The position numbers were made by a program, and so were the translations under genes. A stretch of DNA of 64,000 nt from Ramlibacter agri (GTDB lineage: Bacteria; Pseudomonadota; Gammaproteobacteria; Burkholderiales; Burkholderiaceae_C): NCBI RefSeq assembly GCF_012927085.1, contig NZ_JABBFX010000001.1:1922001-1986000 (forward strand). The letters run 5' to 3'. The notes below the pieces were generated by a model. The model made no database searches and was not told the origin of the DNA. It saw only the letters and a program-made list of their open reading frames with translations. Every line of letters begins with the position of its first letter. Position 1 is the first letter of the stretch. This document shows positions 34,467 to 41,502 of the stretch, piece by piece.

Positions 34467-34543
34467 ATGTAGGGTGCGCAGCTCCGCTGCGCACCGCACG
34501 CGGTCGTCCTCGCGCGGTGCGCAGCAAGCTGCGCACCCTACAT
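34467..34543. repeat. tandem hairpin repeat between convergent genes
   Basis: Outer arms of 16 bases (34467-34482 and 34528-34543, ATGTAGGGTGCGCAGC and complement) match perfectly. Inside, GCTGCGCACCGC (34486-34497) and GCGGTGCGCAGC (34514-34525) also pair. The result is either two tandem 10-base-pair hairpins or one long stem. It lies between the P450 and the convergent HAD gene and touches the HAD stop. Likely a dispersed intergenic repeat doubling as a two-way terminator. Confidence 0.75.
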
Positions 34544-35160
34544 CAGGCCAGCAGCCCGTGTTCTGCCAACGCCTGCCGCACATCCCCCGGCCCGCGCACC
34601 AGCACCGCCTGCAGCCCGCACTTCCGCGCCGCTTCCACATTCACCGCCAGGTCATCGAAGAACAGCGCCCGCGGCGCGGCGACGCCGATCGCGCGCAGCA
34701 CGTGGCCGAAAGACTCCGGGTGCGGCTTGCGGTGGCCGATGTCGTGCGAGGCGAACACATGCTCGAAGCGCTCCAGCATGCCGGGGAAGGCGCTGCGCAT
34801 GTGCGCGAGGTGCACGGGGTTGGTGTTGCTGATCGCGTAGCAGGGCACGCGGCCGCGCACCTGGTCGATCATGCCTAGCGTCTCGGCTATGCCGCCGACC
34901 AGGATGGTGTTCCAGCCTTCGCGCAACGTTGCTTCGTTGCAGCCCAGGGCCAGCTGCGTGCGCAGGTGGCGGAAGTAGTCGTCCGGAGCGAGGTGGCCGG
35001 TTTCGTGCCGCTCGTAAGGCTCGTCGAACTGCAACCATTGCCGCATTGCCGCCGGGTCCCGCGCCGAATGCGGCGCCCAGTGCGCGAAGGCGCGCTCGAA
35101 GTCGATGTCCACGACCACGCCGCCGAGGTCGAACAGGAGGGCTTGCGGAGTGTCCTGCAT
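34543..35160 (-). CDS. HAD-family hydrolase (YihX-like phosphatase)
   Basis: 205 residues. Motif I LLFDLGGVVVDIDF places the nucleophile at Asp11 with DLGG in place of the usual DxDxT, as in YihX and related HAD-IA enzymes. ISNTNPVH is motif II, GHRKPHPESF motif III with its Lys, and FFDDLAVNVEAAR motif IV. The alignment to the sugar-phosphate phosphatase YihX by eye is good, but substrate is open. Divergent from the serine hydrolase gene with a 30-base gap. Confidence 0.88.
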   Translation of the reverse strand: MQDTPQALLFDLGGVVVDIDFERAFAHWAPHSARDPAAMRQWLQFDEPYERHETGHLAPDDYFRHLRTQLALGCNEATLREGWNTILVGGIAETLGMIDQVRGRVPCYAISNTNPVHLAHMRSAFPGMLERFEHVFASHDIGHRKPHPESFGHVLRAIGVAAPRALFFDDLAVNVEAARKCGLQAVLVRGPGDVRQALAEHGLLA

Positions 35161-35190
35161 GGACGCTATCGTAGGGCGCAAGGAGGCGTC

Positions 35191-36684
35191 ATGCGCAACT
35201 TCTGGGGAACGCTGGCCGGCTTCGTCTTCGTGGCCGCCGCGCAAGCCGACACGGCCTGGCCGACGCAGGGCTGGAGCACCGCGACGCCCGAGTCGCAAGG
35301 CATGTCCTCGCCGGCCCTGCAGTCGCTGCTGGACTTCGGCCAGGCCAACCAGGCCGACAGCGTGCTCGTCACCCGCCATGGCCGCATCGTGCTGGAGGCC
35401 TACTACGGCCCTTACGAAGCCGGCCAGCTGCACGCCATCAACTCCGCCACCAAGACCGTCACCTCCGCGCTGGTGGGCCTGGCCGTCGCCCAGGGCCTGC
35501 TGCCGCCGGCCGAGACGCCGGTCGTGGAGCTGATGCGCGGACGCACGCCGGCCAACCTCGATGCGCGCAAGCAGGCGATGCAGCTGCAGCACCTGCTGGA
35601 CATGGATTCCGGCATCGCCTGGATCGAGCCGTTGGCCGACGCCGTGCCCGAGACCGCGCTGAAGATGTACGCCAGCCGCGACTGGGTGCAGTTCGTGCTG
35701 GACCAGCCGATGGCGCAGGCGCCCGGCGCCGGCTTCAACTACAACAGCGGCAACTCGCAGCTGGCCTCGGCCATCCTGGCGCAGGCGGCCGGCATGACGA
35801 CCGAGGACTACGCCGCGAAGCAGCTGTTCGCGCCGCTGGGCATCACGCAATGGCGCTGGCGCAAGGACCCGGGCGGCACCAGCACCGGCGGCTTCGGCCT
35901 GTACCTGCACCCGCGCGACATGGCCAGGCTCGGCCTGCTGCAACTGCGGCACGGCGAATGGGAGGGCCGGCAACTGCTGCCGCGCGCCTGGGTGGACCGC
36001 GCCTTCGCCGCCAGCCTGCCGATGACGCCCGGGCCGGGCGCGGACTTCCGCTATGCCAACGGCTGGTGGACCTTGCCGGCGCGCGGCGCCTTCATGGCGG
36101 TGGGCTTCAACCGCCAATTGATCGTGGTGCTGCCGCGCGAGGACGTCGTTGCCGTGCTCACCGGCCGCCGCCACTACGACCTGGGCGCGATGCTGGACGT
36201 GCTGCAGCGCGCCGTCCGTTCGGAGCAAGCCTTGGCCGAGGATCCGGCCGCGGCCCAGGCGCTCGCCACGAAGGTGCGTGCGCTGGCGACGGAGCCGGAA
36301 CCGGTCGCACTGCCGCCGCCCGCTCTGGCGCAGCGCGTGTCGGGCCGCACGTGGAAGGCCGACCCGAACCGGATGGGCATCGCGCAGTTCACGCTGCGCC
36401 TGGGCGAGCGCAACGAATGCGAGATCGTCACCGCCAGTGGCGGCACCGAGGTGCTGCCGCTCGGGCAGCCGGGCCAGCCGGCACGGACGCAGGGCGCGCG
36501 CGGCCTCACCGTGACACGGGCCTTCTGGACGGGCGAATCGACGCTGGCGGTGCAGGTCCGCTACGTCAACGAGGGCGGCGTGGCCTCCTGGGTGCTGCGC
36601 TTCGACGGTGACCGGGTGGAGGTGGCCTTCTCCAGCACGGTGAACGGCTTCGCGGCGAAGTTCGCGGCGCAAGCGGTGGATTAG
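35191..36684 (+). CDS. serine hydrolase of the beta-lactamase/PBP4b family
   Basis: 497 residues. A signal peptide (MRNFWGTLAGFVFVAAAQAD) is followed by a class C-like serine hydrolase domain: Ser85-x-x-Lys88 in INSATKTV and Tyr184-Asn-Ser in FNYNSGNSQ. A C-terminal beta domain of about 130 residues follows (SGRTWKADPNRMGIAQFTL). Such secreted enzymes act as esterases or peptidases; beta-lactam resistance is not implied. ATG follows AGGAGG at 4-9 bases. The stop overlaps that of the convergent small gene by 4 bases. Confidence 0.88.
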   Translation: MRNFWGTLAGFVFVAAAQADTAWPTQGWSTATPESQGMSSPALQSLLDFGQANQADSVLVTRHGRIVLEAYYGPYEAGQLHAINSATKTVTSALVGLAVAQGLLPPAETPVVELMRGRTPANLDARKQAMQLQHLLDMDSGIAWIEPLADAVPETALKMYASRDWVQFVLDQPMAQAPGAGFNYNSGNSQLASAILAQAAGMTTEDYAAKQLFAPLGITQWRWRKDPGGTSTGGFGLYLHPRDMARLGLLQLRHGEWEGRQLLPRAWVDRAFAASLPMTPGPGADFRYANGWWTLPARGAFMAVGFNRQLIVVLPREDVVAVLTGRRHYDLGAMLDVLQRAVRSEQALAEDPAAAQALATKVRALATEPEPVALPPPALAQRVSGRTWKADPNRMGIAQFTLRLGERNECEIVTASGGTEVLPLGQPGQPARTQGARGLTVTRAFWTGESTLAVQVRYVNEGGVASWVLRFDGDRVEVAFSSTVNGFAAKFAAQAVD

Positions 36685-37040
36685 TCCGCGACCAGCCAGC
36701 TCACCGCGTCGGTGAAGTTGGTGAACACCTGCAGTTGCATGCCCTCGGCGCGGGCGGCCGACTCGCTGATGCGGGTGAGCTTTTCTTGCGGCACCAGCGA
36801 AGCCACCTTCTCCATGTGGCCCAGGTACTGGACGGCCAGCAGGCCGATGGCCTGCTGCTCCTTGGCGCCGAAGGTGCCCACGACATCGAGCAGGTTCACC
36901 AGGAGCCGGCGGTCGCCGTGCTGCCGGGTGCAGGCCGCGATCTCGACCAGCACCGGCTCGGCGCTTTCCAGGAAGGCGAGGGCGCTGACCTCGGCCAGCG
37001 CCATCTTCGGCCCGTGCTTGTACGTAAGCTTGTAAGCCAT
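36681..37040 (-). CDS. STAS/SpoIIAA-like protein
   Basis: 119 residues. The pattern of alternating strand and helix, with MAYKLTYKHGPKMALAEVSA at the start and RRLLVNLLDVVGTFGAKEQQAIG in the middle, fits the SpoIIAA-like fold seen in small bacterial proteins often involved in phospho-switches or membrane association. The invariant phospho-Ser of true anti-anti-sigma factors is not evident. Convergent with the serine hydrolase, overlapping by 4 bases. Confidence 0.65.
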   Translation of the reverse strand: MAYKLTYKHGPKMALAEVSALAFLESAEPVLVEIAACTRQHGDRRLLVNLLDVVGTFGAKEQQAIGLLAVQYLGHMEKVASLVPQEKLTRISESAARAEGMQLQVFTNFTDAVSWLVAD

Positions 37041-37112
37041 GGACGTTGTTCTTCTCCCCAACCCGCCATCTTGCCCGAAGCCCGGGGTGGTTGCTTGCGA
37101 TGGGGCAAGAAT

Positions 37113-37598
37113 CTACACCGCGCCGCGGGGGTGCGTGGGATCGACCCAAAGCACCTGTTCTGGTTTTTCGACCGGTTCGATGTCCAGGTTGACCGCGACG
37201 GCCTCGCCGTCGCTGCGGCACAGGACGCACTCCAGCACCTCGGTGCGGCTGGCATTGATCTCCTGGTGCGGCACATAGGGCGGCACGTAGATGAAGTCGC
37301 CCGGGCCGGCTTCCGCCGTGAACTCCAGGTGCTCGCCCCAGCGCATGCGCGCGCGGCCCTTCACCACGTAGATCACGCTTTCCAGCGGGCCATGGTGGTG
37401 GGCGCCGGTCTTGGCATCGGGGTGGATGTGGACGGTGCCGGCCCACAGCTTCTGCGCGCCGACGCGGGCGAAGTTGATCGCGGCCTTGCGGTCCATGCCC
37501 GGCGTCTGCGCCGTGTTCGCATCGAGCTGGTTGCCGGGGATGACGCGCACGCCGTCGTGCTTCCAGGCCGGCTCGTCGTGGGTGTGCTTGCTGCTCAT
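37113..37598 (-). CDS. cupin-domain protein
   Basis: 161 residues with one cupin barrel. Motif 1 is HIHPDAKTGAHHHGPLESVIYVVKG (His and Glu metal ligands) and motif 2 is PGDFIYVPPYVPHQEIN (the final His). It probably binds a divalent metal and may be a small dioxygenase, isomerase or sensor. The start MSSKHTHDEPAWKHDGVRVI is preferred; a much longer upstream frame is antisense to the next gene. Divergent from the small zinc-ribbon-like gene. Confidence 0.8.
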   Translation of the reverse strand: MSSKHTHDEPAWKHDGVRVIPGNQLDANTAQTPGMDRKAAINFARVGAQKLWAGTVHIHPDAKTGAHHHGPLESVIYVVKGRARMRWGEHLEFTAEAGPGDFIYVPPYVPHQEINASRTEVLECVLCRSDGEAVAVNLDIEPVEKPEQVLWVDPTHPRGAV

Positions 37599-37625
37599 GG
37601 GGTTGCAGCGTAGGACAATCGCCGC

Positions 37626-38006
37626 ATGCCCGCAATGCTGCCGCTCCTGACCGCCGACGATCTCCGGCGCATTCCCGCGCAAGCGGCCTGCCCCGCATGC
37701 GCCGCGCTGGTTTGCCCGGGCTGGGAGGCGCTCTCCGGCACGTTCGACCGCGACCGGCTGGAGGCTGTGGGCACCTTGCGCGACCCGGCGGACGAAGACC
37801 CGACCCTGGAGGAGGTCCACCCCGCCGGCACGACCCTGTGGTCGCCGGCGGCGCCGATCGCGCCTGGGTACTTCCCGTACAACCGCAGCGAGCTGTGGCG
37901 CTGCACGGCCTGCCACCGGCCTTTCCTTCGGTACACGGAGTACGGCGGGTACTACGTGGAAGAGCGCATCCGCGAGCTCGACCCTGGCCTGGTCACGGGC
38001 GCATAA
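37626..38006 (+). CDS. conserved small protein with two CxxC pairs
   Basis: 126 residues. CPACAAL near residue 22 and CTACHRPF near 98 form two CxxC pairs that could hold one zinc. The region between has many acidic and aromatic residues (SELWRC, YGGYYVEERIRELD). I do not recognise the family, though the layout recalls betaproteobacterial proteins of unknown role. It precedes the DUF2158 gene by 10 bases, so the two probably share a transcript. Confidence 0.7.
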   Translation: MPAMLPLLTADDLRRIPAQAACPACAALVCPGWEALSGTFDRDRLEAVGTLRDPADEDPTLEEVHPAGTTLWSPAAPIAPGYFPYNRSELWRCTACHRPFLRYTEYGGYYVEERIRELDPGLVTGA

Positions 38007-38016
38007 TCCGCCGAAC

Positions 38017-38208
38017 ATGCAGCTTCAGTCCGGGGACCTGGTCCGCCACAAGGATGGCGGGCCTCTGATGTTGGTGCGGGTCGCGAGCGACGACCTGGCC
38101 GTCTGCGTCTGGTTCGACGAGCACTGCAAGCCCTGCATCGGCACCTTCCTGGCCGTGTCCATGGTCGACATGAACTCCGCCCGGCGCGAGGTTGCAGCCC
38201 AGGCCTGA
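38017..38208 (+). CDS. small DUF2158/YodC-like protein
   Basis: 63 residues: MQLQSGDLVRHKDGGPLMLV is the typical opening of YodC-like proteins (GDxVxLKSGGPxMTV), and the body continues as a single beta barrel with CVWFDEHCKPCIGTF. Cytosolic, function unknown. Ten bases after the preceding gene. Confidence 0.75.
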   Translation: MQLQSGDLVRHKDGGPLMLVRVASDDLAVCVWFDEHCKPCIGTFLAVSMVDMNSARREVAAQA

Positions 38209-38355
38209 GCGCCCCTGCGCTGGACCGTCCAGCGATGTAGGAACCTGCCGACACTCAGCCTTTGCCGGCTCCTACTGCCGCGGGTGCGCCTGGTCCGTTC
38301 TTGGGAAAGGGCCCAGACCCTAGCATTTGCTCACCTACCAGAAAGGACCTACAGC

Positions 38356-38943
38356 ATGAAGAAGGACATCGTTGCACTGGCCGCCGCCGTCTGCTGCGCC
38401 CTCGCGGGCTCCGCATTTGCCGCCGACGCGGCACCTGGCATGGACAAGAACGCCTACAAGGCCGAGAAGGACCAGATCAGCTCCACCTACAAGGCCGACA
38501 AGAAGGCTTGCGACCCGATGAAGGCCAACGCCAAGGACATCTGCAAGGCCGAGGCCAAGGGCAAGGAGAAGGTCGCCAAGGCCGAACTCGAAGCCAAGTA
38601 CAAGCCCAGCCCCAAGCACGACGCCGACGTGACCAAGGCCAAGGCCGATGCCGACTACGACGTCGCCAAGGAGAAGTGCGACGACCAGAAGGGCAACGCC
38701 AAGGACGTGTGCAAGAAGGAAGCCAAGGCCGCGCACACCGCCGCCAAGGGCGAGGCGAAGGTCGAAAAGACCGCCGCCGAGAAGGGCGCCGGCTCCGCCG
38801 CCGTGGCCAAGAAGGAAGCGGACGTCAAGGAAGACACCAACGACAAGCTGTACGCCGCCGACAAGGAGAAGTGCGACACGCTCAAGGGTGACACCAAGGA
38901 CAAGTGCGTCGCCGACGCGAAGAAGAAGTACGGCAAGTCCTGA
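38356..38943 (+). CDS. periplasmic Lys/Ala-rich CX10C repeat protein
   Basis: 195 residues. A signal peptide (MKKDIVALAAAVCCALAGSAFA) is followed by a highly charged, probably fully helical chain. Three repeats share the pattern K-x2-C-D-x2-K-x-N/D-x-K-D-x-C-x3-A-K, giving three CX10C pairs at about residues 50-62, 109-121 and 175-187. The cysteines may staple helices. Between them is a TolA-like Lys-Ala-Glu stretch. Ribosome site AAAGGA precedes the ATG. A strong terminator follows. Such proteins occur in related genera but have no known function. Confidence 0.75.
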   Translation: MKKDIVALAAAVCCALAGSAFAADAAPGMDKNAYKAEKDQISSTYKADKKACDPMKANAKDICKAEAKGKEKVAKAELEAKYKPSPKHDADVTKAKADADYDVAKEKCDDQKGNAKDVCKKEAKAAHTAAKGEAKVEKTAAEKGAGSAAVAKKEADVKEDTNDKLYAADKEKCDTLKGDTKDKCVADAKKKYGKS

Positions 38944-38954
38944 TCGACAAGGAC

Positions 38955-38984
38955 AGAGGGCGGCCTGGCCGCCCTTCTTGTTTG
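38955..38984 (+). terminator. intrinsic terminator of the CX10C repeat gene
   Basis: GGGCGGCC (38958-38965) and GGCCGCCC (38967-38974) form an 8-base-pair stem directly followed by TTCTTGTTT. Confidence 0.8.
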
Positions 38985-38995
38985 CATCGGCAATG

Positions 38996-39021
38996 AAAAA
39001 GGGCGGCTGGGCCGCCCTTTT
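38996..39021. terminator. bidirectional intrinsic terminator
   Basis: GGGCGGC (39001-39007) and GCCGCCC (39011-39017) form a stem flanked by five A on the left and four T on the right. It serves the minus-strand gene ending at 39039 and backs up the terminator at 38955. Confidence 0.75.
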
Positions 39022-39038
39022 CACTGCCTGCTCGCGTG

Positions 39039-39401
39039 TCAGCCGTTGCGGCGGACGATCTCGCGGTGCACCACCACGTCGCGGTCGTGGTCGCGGTGGC
39101 CGTAGGCCAGGTGGCGGCCGTGGTCATAGTGCTCGCGGTACATCACGCGGTGCTGGTGGTGCCAGTAGTGCGGGTGCTCGTACATCACGCGGCGATGCAC
39201 CACGACCGGCGTGGTGTGCGTCGTCACGCGGCGCATCTTGTGCACCACGCGCGTGCCGTCGGGCGTCTCGACGCGCTTCGTCACGTGGGTCACTTCGCCG
39301 TTGGGGCCGACCTGCACGCTGCGGTGCACTTCGGTCTGCGCGAAGGCGGCGGTACCGGCCACTGCCAGGGCGGCGGCGAGGGTGAGGGCGCTGAATTTCA
39401 T
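39039..39401 (-). CDS. His-rich secreted protein
   Basis: 120 residues. A signal peptide ends at AAFAQ near residue 22. The mature part is rich in His and Arg, most strongly in YEHPHYWHHQHRVMYREHYDHGRHLAYGHRD, which could bind metal such as copper, zinc or nickel. No known domain. A longer in-frame extension exists upstream but the signal peptide fixes this start, with GGAGTCC before it. It has its own terminator and stands alone. Confidence 0.75.
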   Translation of the reverse strand: MKFSALTLAAALAVAGTAAFAQTEVHRSVQVGPNGEVTHVTKRVETPDGTRVVHKMRRVTTHTTPVVVHRRVMYEHPHYWHHQHRVMYREHYDHGRHLAYGHRDHDRDVVVHREIVRRNG

Positions 39402-39519
39402 GAGGGACTCCTTTGCTGTTGGATGTGGAGACAGGATGCCTTGCGAGGGCACATCTCCATGACGTTCCAGCCCCGCGCCCGGTTGAAGTCCCGCGGCGGC
39501 ACGGGGCGCAAGCGCCGTC

Positions 39520-40137
39520 CTACTCCAGTCCCATACCCCGCAAATAAGTCTCGACCGCGCGCACTCCGGCCGTTTCCAGCTCGAAAGCGTGCGGATCCAG
39601 CAGCCAGTTCTGGATGAGGCCGTCCACCAGGGCCAGCAGCCCCTGGGCGGCGGCAGGGCCGGGCAGGCCCAGCCTGACGCCGCGCGCGGCGGCACTGCGC
39701 AACAGCAGCTGGCGGAAGCAGGCCACCGTCTCGTCGCGGATCTCCTGGTGGCGTGCGCGCACCGCGCACAGGCTGTCGACGTACTCCACCTTGTGCGTGG
39801 CCACCTCGAACACGCGGCGCGTCTGCGGGTCGTTGACGGTCTGGTGGAAGGCCTGGCGCAGCGATTGCTTCAAGGCCGGCAGCGGGTCGGCTTCGTGCGC
39901 CTGCTCCACCATTTCCAGGGCACCTTGCAAGGGCATCGCCACCCGGTCCATCATCGCGTTGAACAGGTCGGCCTTGTCCCGGAAGTGCCAGTAGATGGCG
40001 CCACGCGTGGTGCCGGCAGCGAGGGCGATGTCGTTGAGCGAAGTACCCGCCACGCCCTGGGCGAGGAACACGCGCTCGGCCGCATCCAGCAGGCTGTTGC
40101 GGGTGGCGAGAGCGTCTTCCTTGGAGCGGCGGGCCAT
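39520..40137 (-). CDS. TetR-family repressor of the RND efflux pump (AcrR/TtgR type)
   Basis: 205 residues. The DNA-binding domain spans 8-55 (RNSLLDAAERVFLAQGVAGTSLNDIALAAGTTRGAIYWHFRDKADLF), almost identical in plan to AcrR, MexR-type TetR proteins and TtgR; the C-terminal ligand domain is typical (EVATHKVEYVD). It is divergent from the adaptor gene with a long palindrome in the gap, so it should repress the pump until a toxic ligand binds. Confidence 0.92.
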   Translation of the reverse strand: MARRSKEDALATRNSLLDAAERVFLAQGVAGTSLNDIALAAGTTRGAIYWHFRDKADLFNAMMDRVAMPLQGALEMVEQAHEADPLPALKQSLRQAFHQTVNDPQTRRVFEVATHKVEYVDSLCAVRARHQEIRDETVACFRQLLLRSAAARGVRLGLPGPAAAQGLLALVDGLIQNWLLDPHAFELETAGVRAVETYLRGMGLE

Positions 40138-40147
40138 GGCCGTGGAA

Positions 40148-40171
40148 TATACATGCAAACTTGTATGTATA
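40148..40171. promoter_or_regulatory. 24-base palindromic operator of the RND pump
   Basis: TATACAT-N-CAA-N2-TTG-N-ATGTATA with perfect arms, resembling the AcrR operator (TACATACAT...ATGTATGTA). It lies 11 bases before the repressor start and 69 bases before the adaptor, in the position to control both. TATACT (40168-40173) may be the -10 box of the pump promoter. Confidence 0.75.
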
Positions 40172-40239
40172 CTGCGGCACTTTCCCCGGCCAGGTCGTCC
40201 GGCGCGGGGGTCCATTTCAAGAATTTCCCGAGGCGTCCC

Positions 40240-41484
40240 ATGGCTGCACGCATGCCCCAGGTTCGTGCCTGGCTCCTGCTCATTCCCTTCTTCCTGCTCG
40301 CTGGTTGCGGCCAGGGTTCCGGCAACGCACAACAGGCCGGCGGCGGCGCGCCACCGGCCCCCGAAGTCGGGGTGGTGACTGTATCGACCGGCGATGTCGG
40401 TCTCGTGACGGAACTCCCCGGCCGCCTGGAAGCCCTGCGCGTCGCGCAGGTGCGCGCCCGCGCCGCCGGCATCCTGCAAAGCCGCACCTTCCGCGAAGGC
40501 AGCGACGTCAAGGCCGGCCAGGTGCTGTTCAAGATCGATCCCGCGCCCTATGCGGCCGCCGCTTCCAGCGCGCAGGCCACGCTGGCGCGCGCGCAGGCCA
40601 ACCTGGGCCAGGCGACGGCGCTGGCCGAGCGCTACAAGCCGCTGGTGGAAGCCAACGCCATCAGCAAGCAGGACTACCTGAATGCCGTGGCCGCGCAGAA
40701 GCAGGCCGAGGCCGACGTCGCCGCCGGCAAGGCCGCGGTGCAGACGGCACAGATCAACCTGGGCTACGCCGCCGTGACGGCGCCCATCTCCGGCCGCATC
40801 GGCCGCGCGCTGGTGACCGAAGGCGCGCTGGTGGGCCAGGGCGAAGCGACGCAGCTGGCCGTCATCCAGCAGATCAACCCGCTCTACGTGAACTTCACGC
40901 AGTCGGCCACCGAGGTGATGAACCTGCGCCGCGCCATGCAGGAAGGCCGCCTGAAGCGCGCCGGCGGCGAAGGCGCCGAGATCCGCATCGTGCTGGAAGA
41001 CGGCAGCCTGTACCCGCAACCGGGCAAGCTGCTGTTCGCCGACCTCACGGTGGACCAGAACACCAACCAGGTGACGCTGCGCGCCGAAGTGCCCAATGCC
41101 CAGGGCATGCTGCTGCCCGGCATGTACGTGCGCGTGCAGATCGAGCAGGCCAAGGCCCGCAACGCCATGCTGCTGCCGCAGCAGGCCGTGACGCGCACGC
41201 CGCAGGGCGACACCGTGTCGGTGGTCGGCAAGGACGGCCAGGTGAGCCAGCGCACCATCAAGGTGGGCGGTTCGCAGGACGGCCAGTGGGTCGTGCTGTC
41301 CGGCCTGAACGCCGGCGAGATGGTGATGGTGGACGGCTTCCAGAAGGTGCGCCCCGGCGCGCCGGTGAAGCCCGTGCCCTTCGGCGCCGCCGCGCCCGCC
41401 GGCCCGGCCGGCACGGCCGCCCGGCCCGCCTCCGCGCCGGCTTCCGCGCCCAAGGCCGCCGCTTCGCAGGCCGCCCAGCGCTAA
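40240..41484 (+). CDS. RND efflux periplasmic adaptor (MexA/AcrA type)
   Basis: 414 residues. Lipobox LLAGC gives lipid anchoring at Cys near residue 23. Barrel-sandwich, alpha-hairpin and beta-barrel domains follow in order (VRARAAGILQSRTFREGSDVKAGQVLFKIDPAPY, ARAQANLGQATALAERYKPLVEANAIS, YAAVTAPISGRIGRALVTEGALV). A Pro/Ala-rich tail ends the protein. It links the inner-membrane pump to the outer-membrane channel. A second ATG lies at 40252. Eighteen bases before the permease gene. Confidence 0.92.
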   Translation: MAARMPQVRAWLLLIPFFLLAGCGQGSGNAQQAGGGAPPAPEVGVVTVSTGDVGLVTELPGRLEALRVAQVRARAAGILQSRTFREGSDVKAGQVLFKIDPAPYAAAASSAQATLARAQANLGQATALAERYKPLVEANAISKQDYLNAVAAQKQAEADVAAGKAAVQTAQINLGYAAVTAPISGRIGRALVTEGALVGQGEATQLAVIQQINPLYVNFTQSATEVMNLRRAMQEGRLKRAGGEGAEIRIVLEDGSLYPQPGKLLFADLTVDQNTNQVTLRAEVPNAQGMLLPGMYVRVQIEQAKARNAMLLPQQAVTRTPQGDTVSVVGKDGQVSQRTIKVGGSQDGQWVVLSGLNAGEMVMVDGFQKVRPGAPVKPVPFGAAAPAGPAGTAARPASAPASAPKAAASQAAQR

Positions 41485-41502
41485 GGAAAGAGTAGCCAGC
41501 CC

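Noticed and set aside
30282..34472. A 1396-codon plus-strand frame over the FAD oxidase and P450
   Set aside because: Same GC artefact. The real proteins in this stretch have full domain sets in other frames.
35191..36684. A beta-lactamase giving resistance
   Set aside because: It has Ser-x-x-Lys and Tyr-Asn-Ser but also an extra C-terminal domain, the pattern of secreted esterase-like serine hydrolases.
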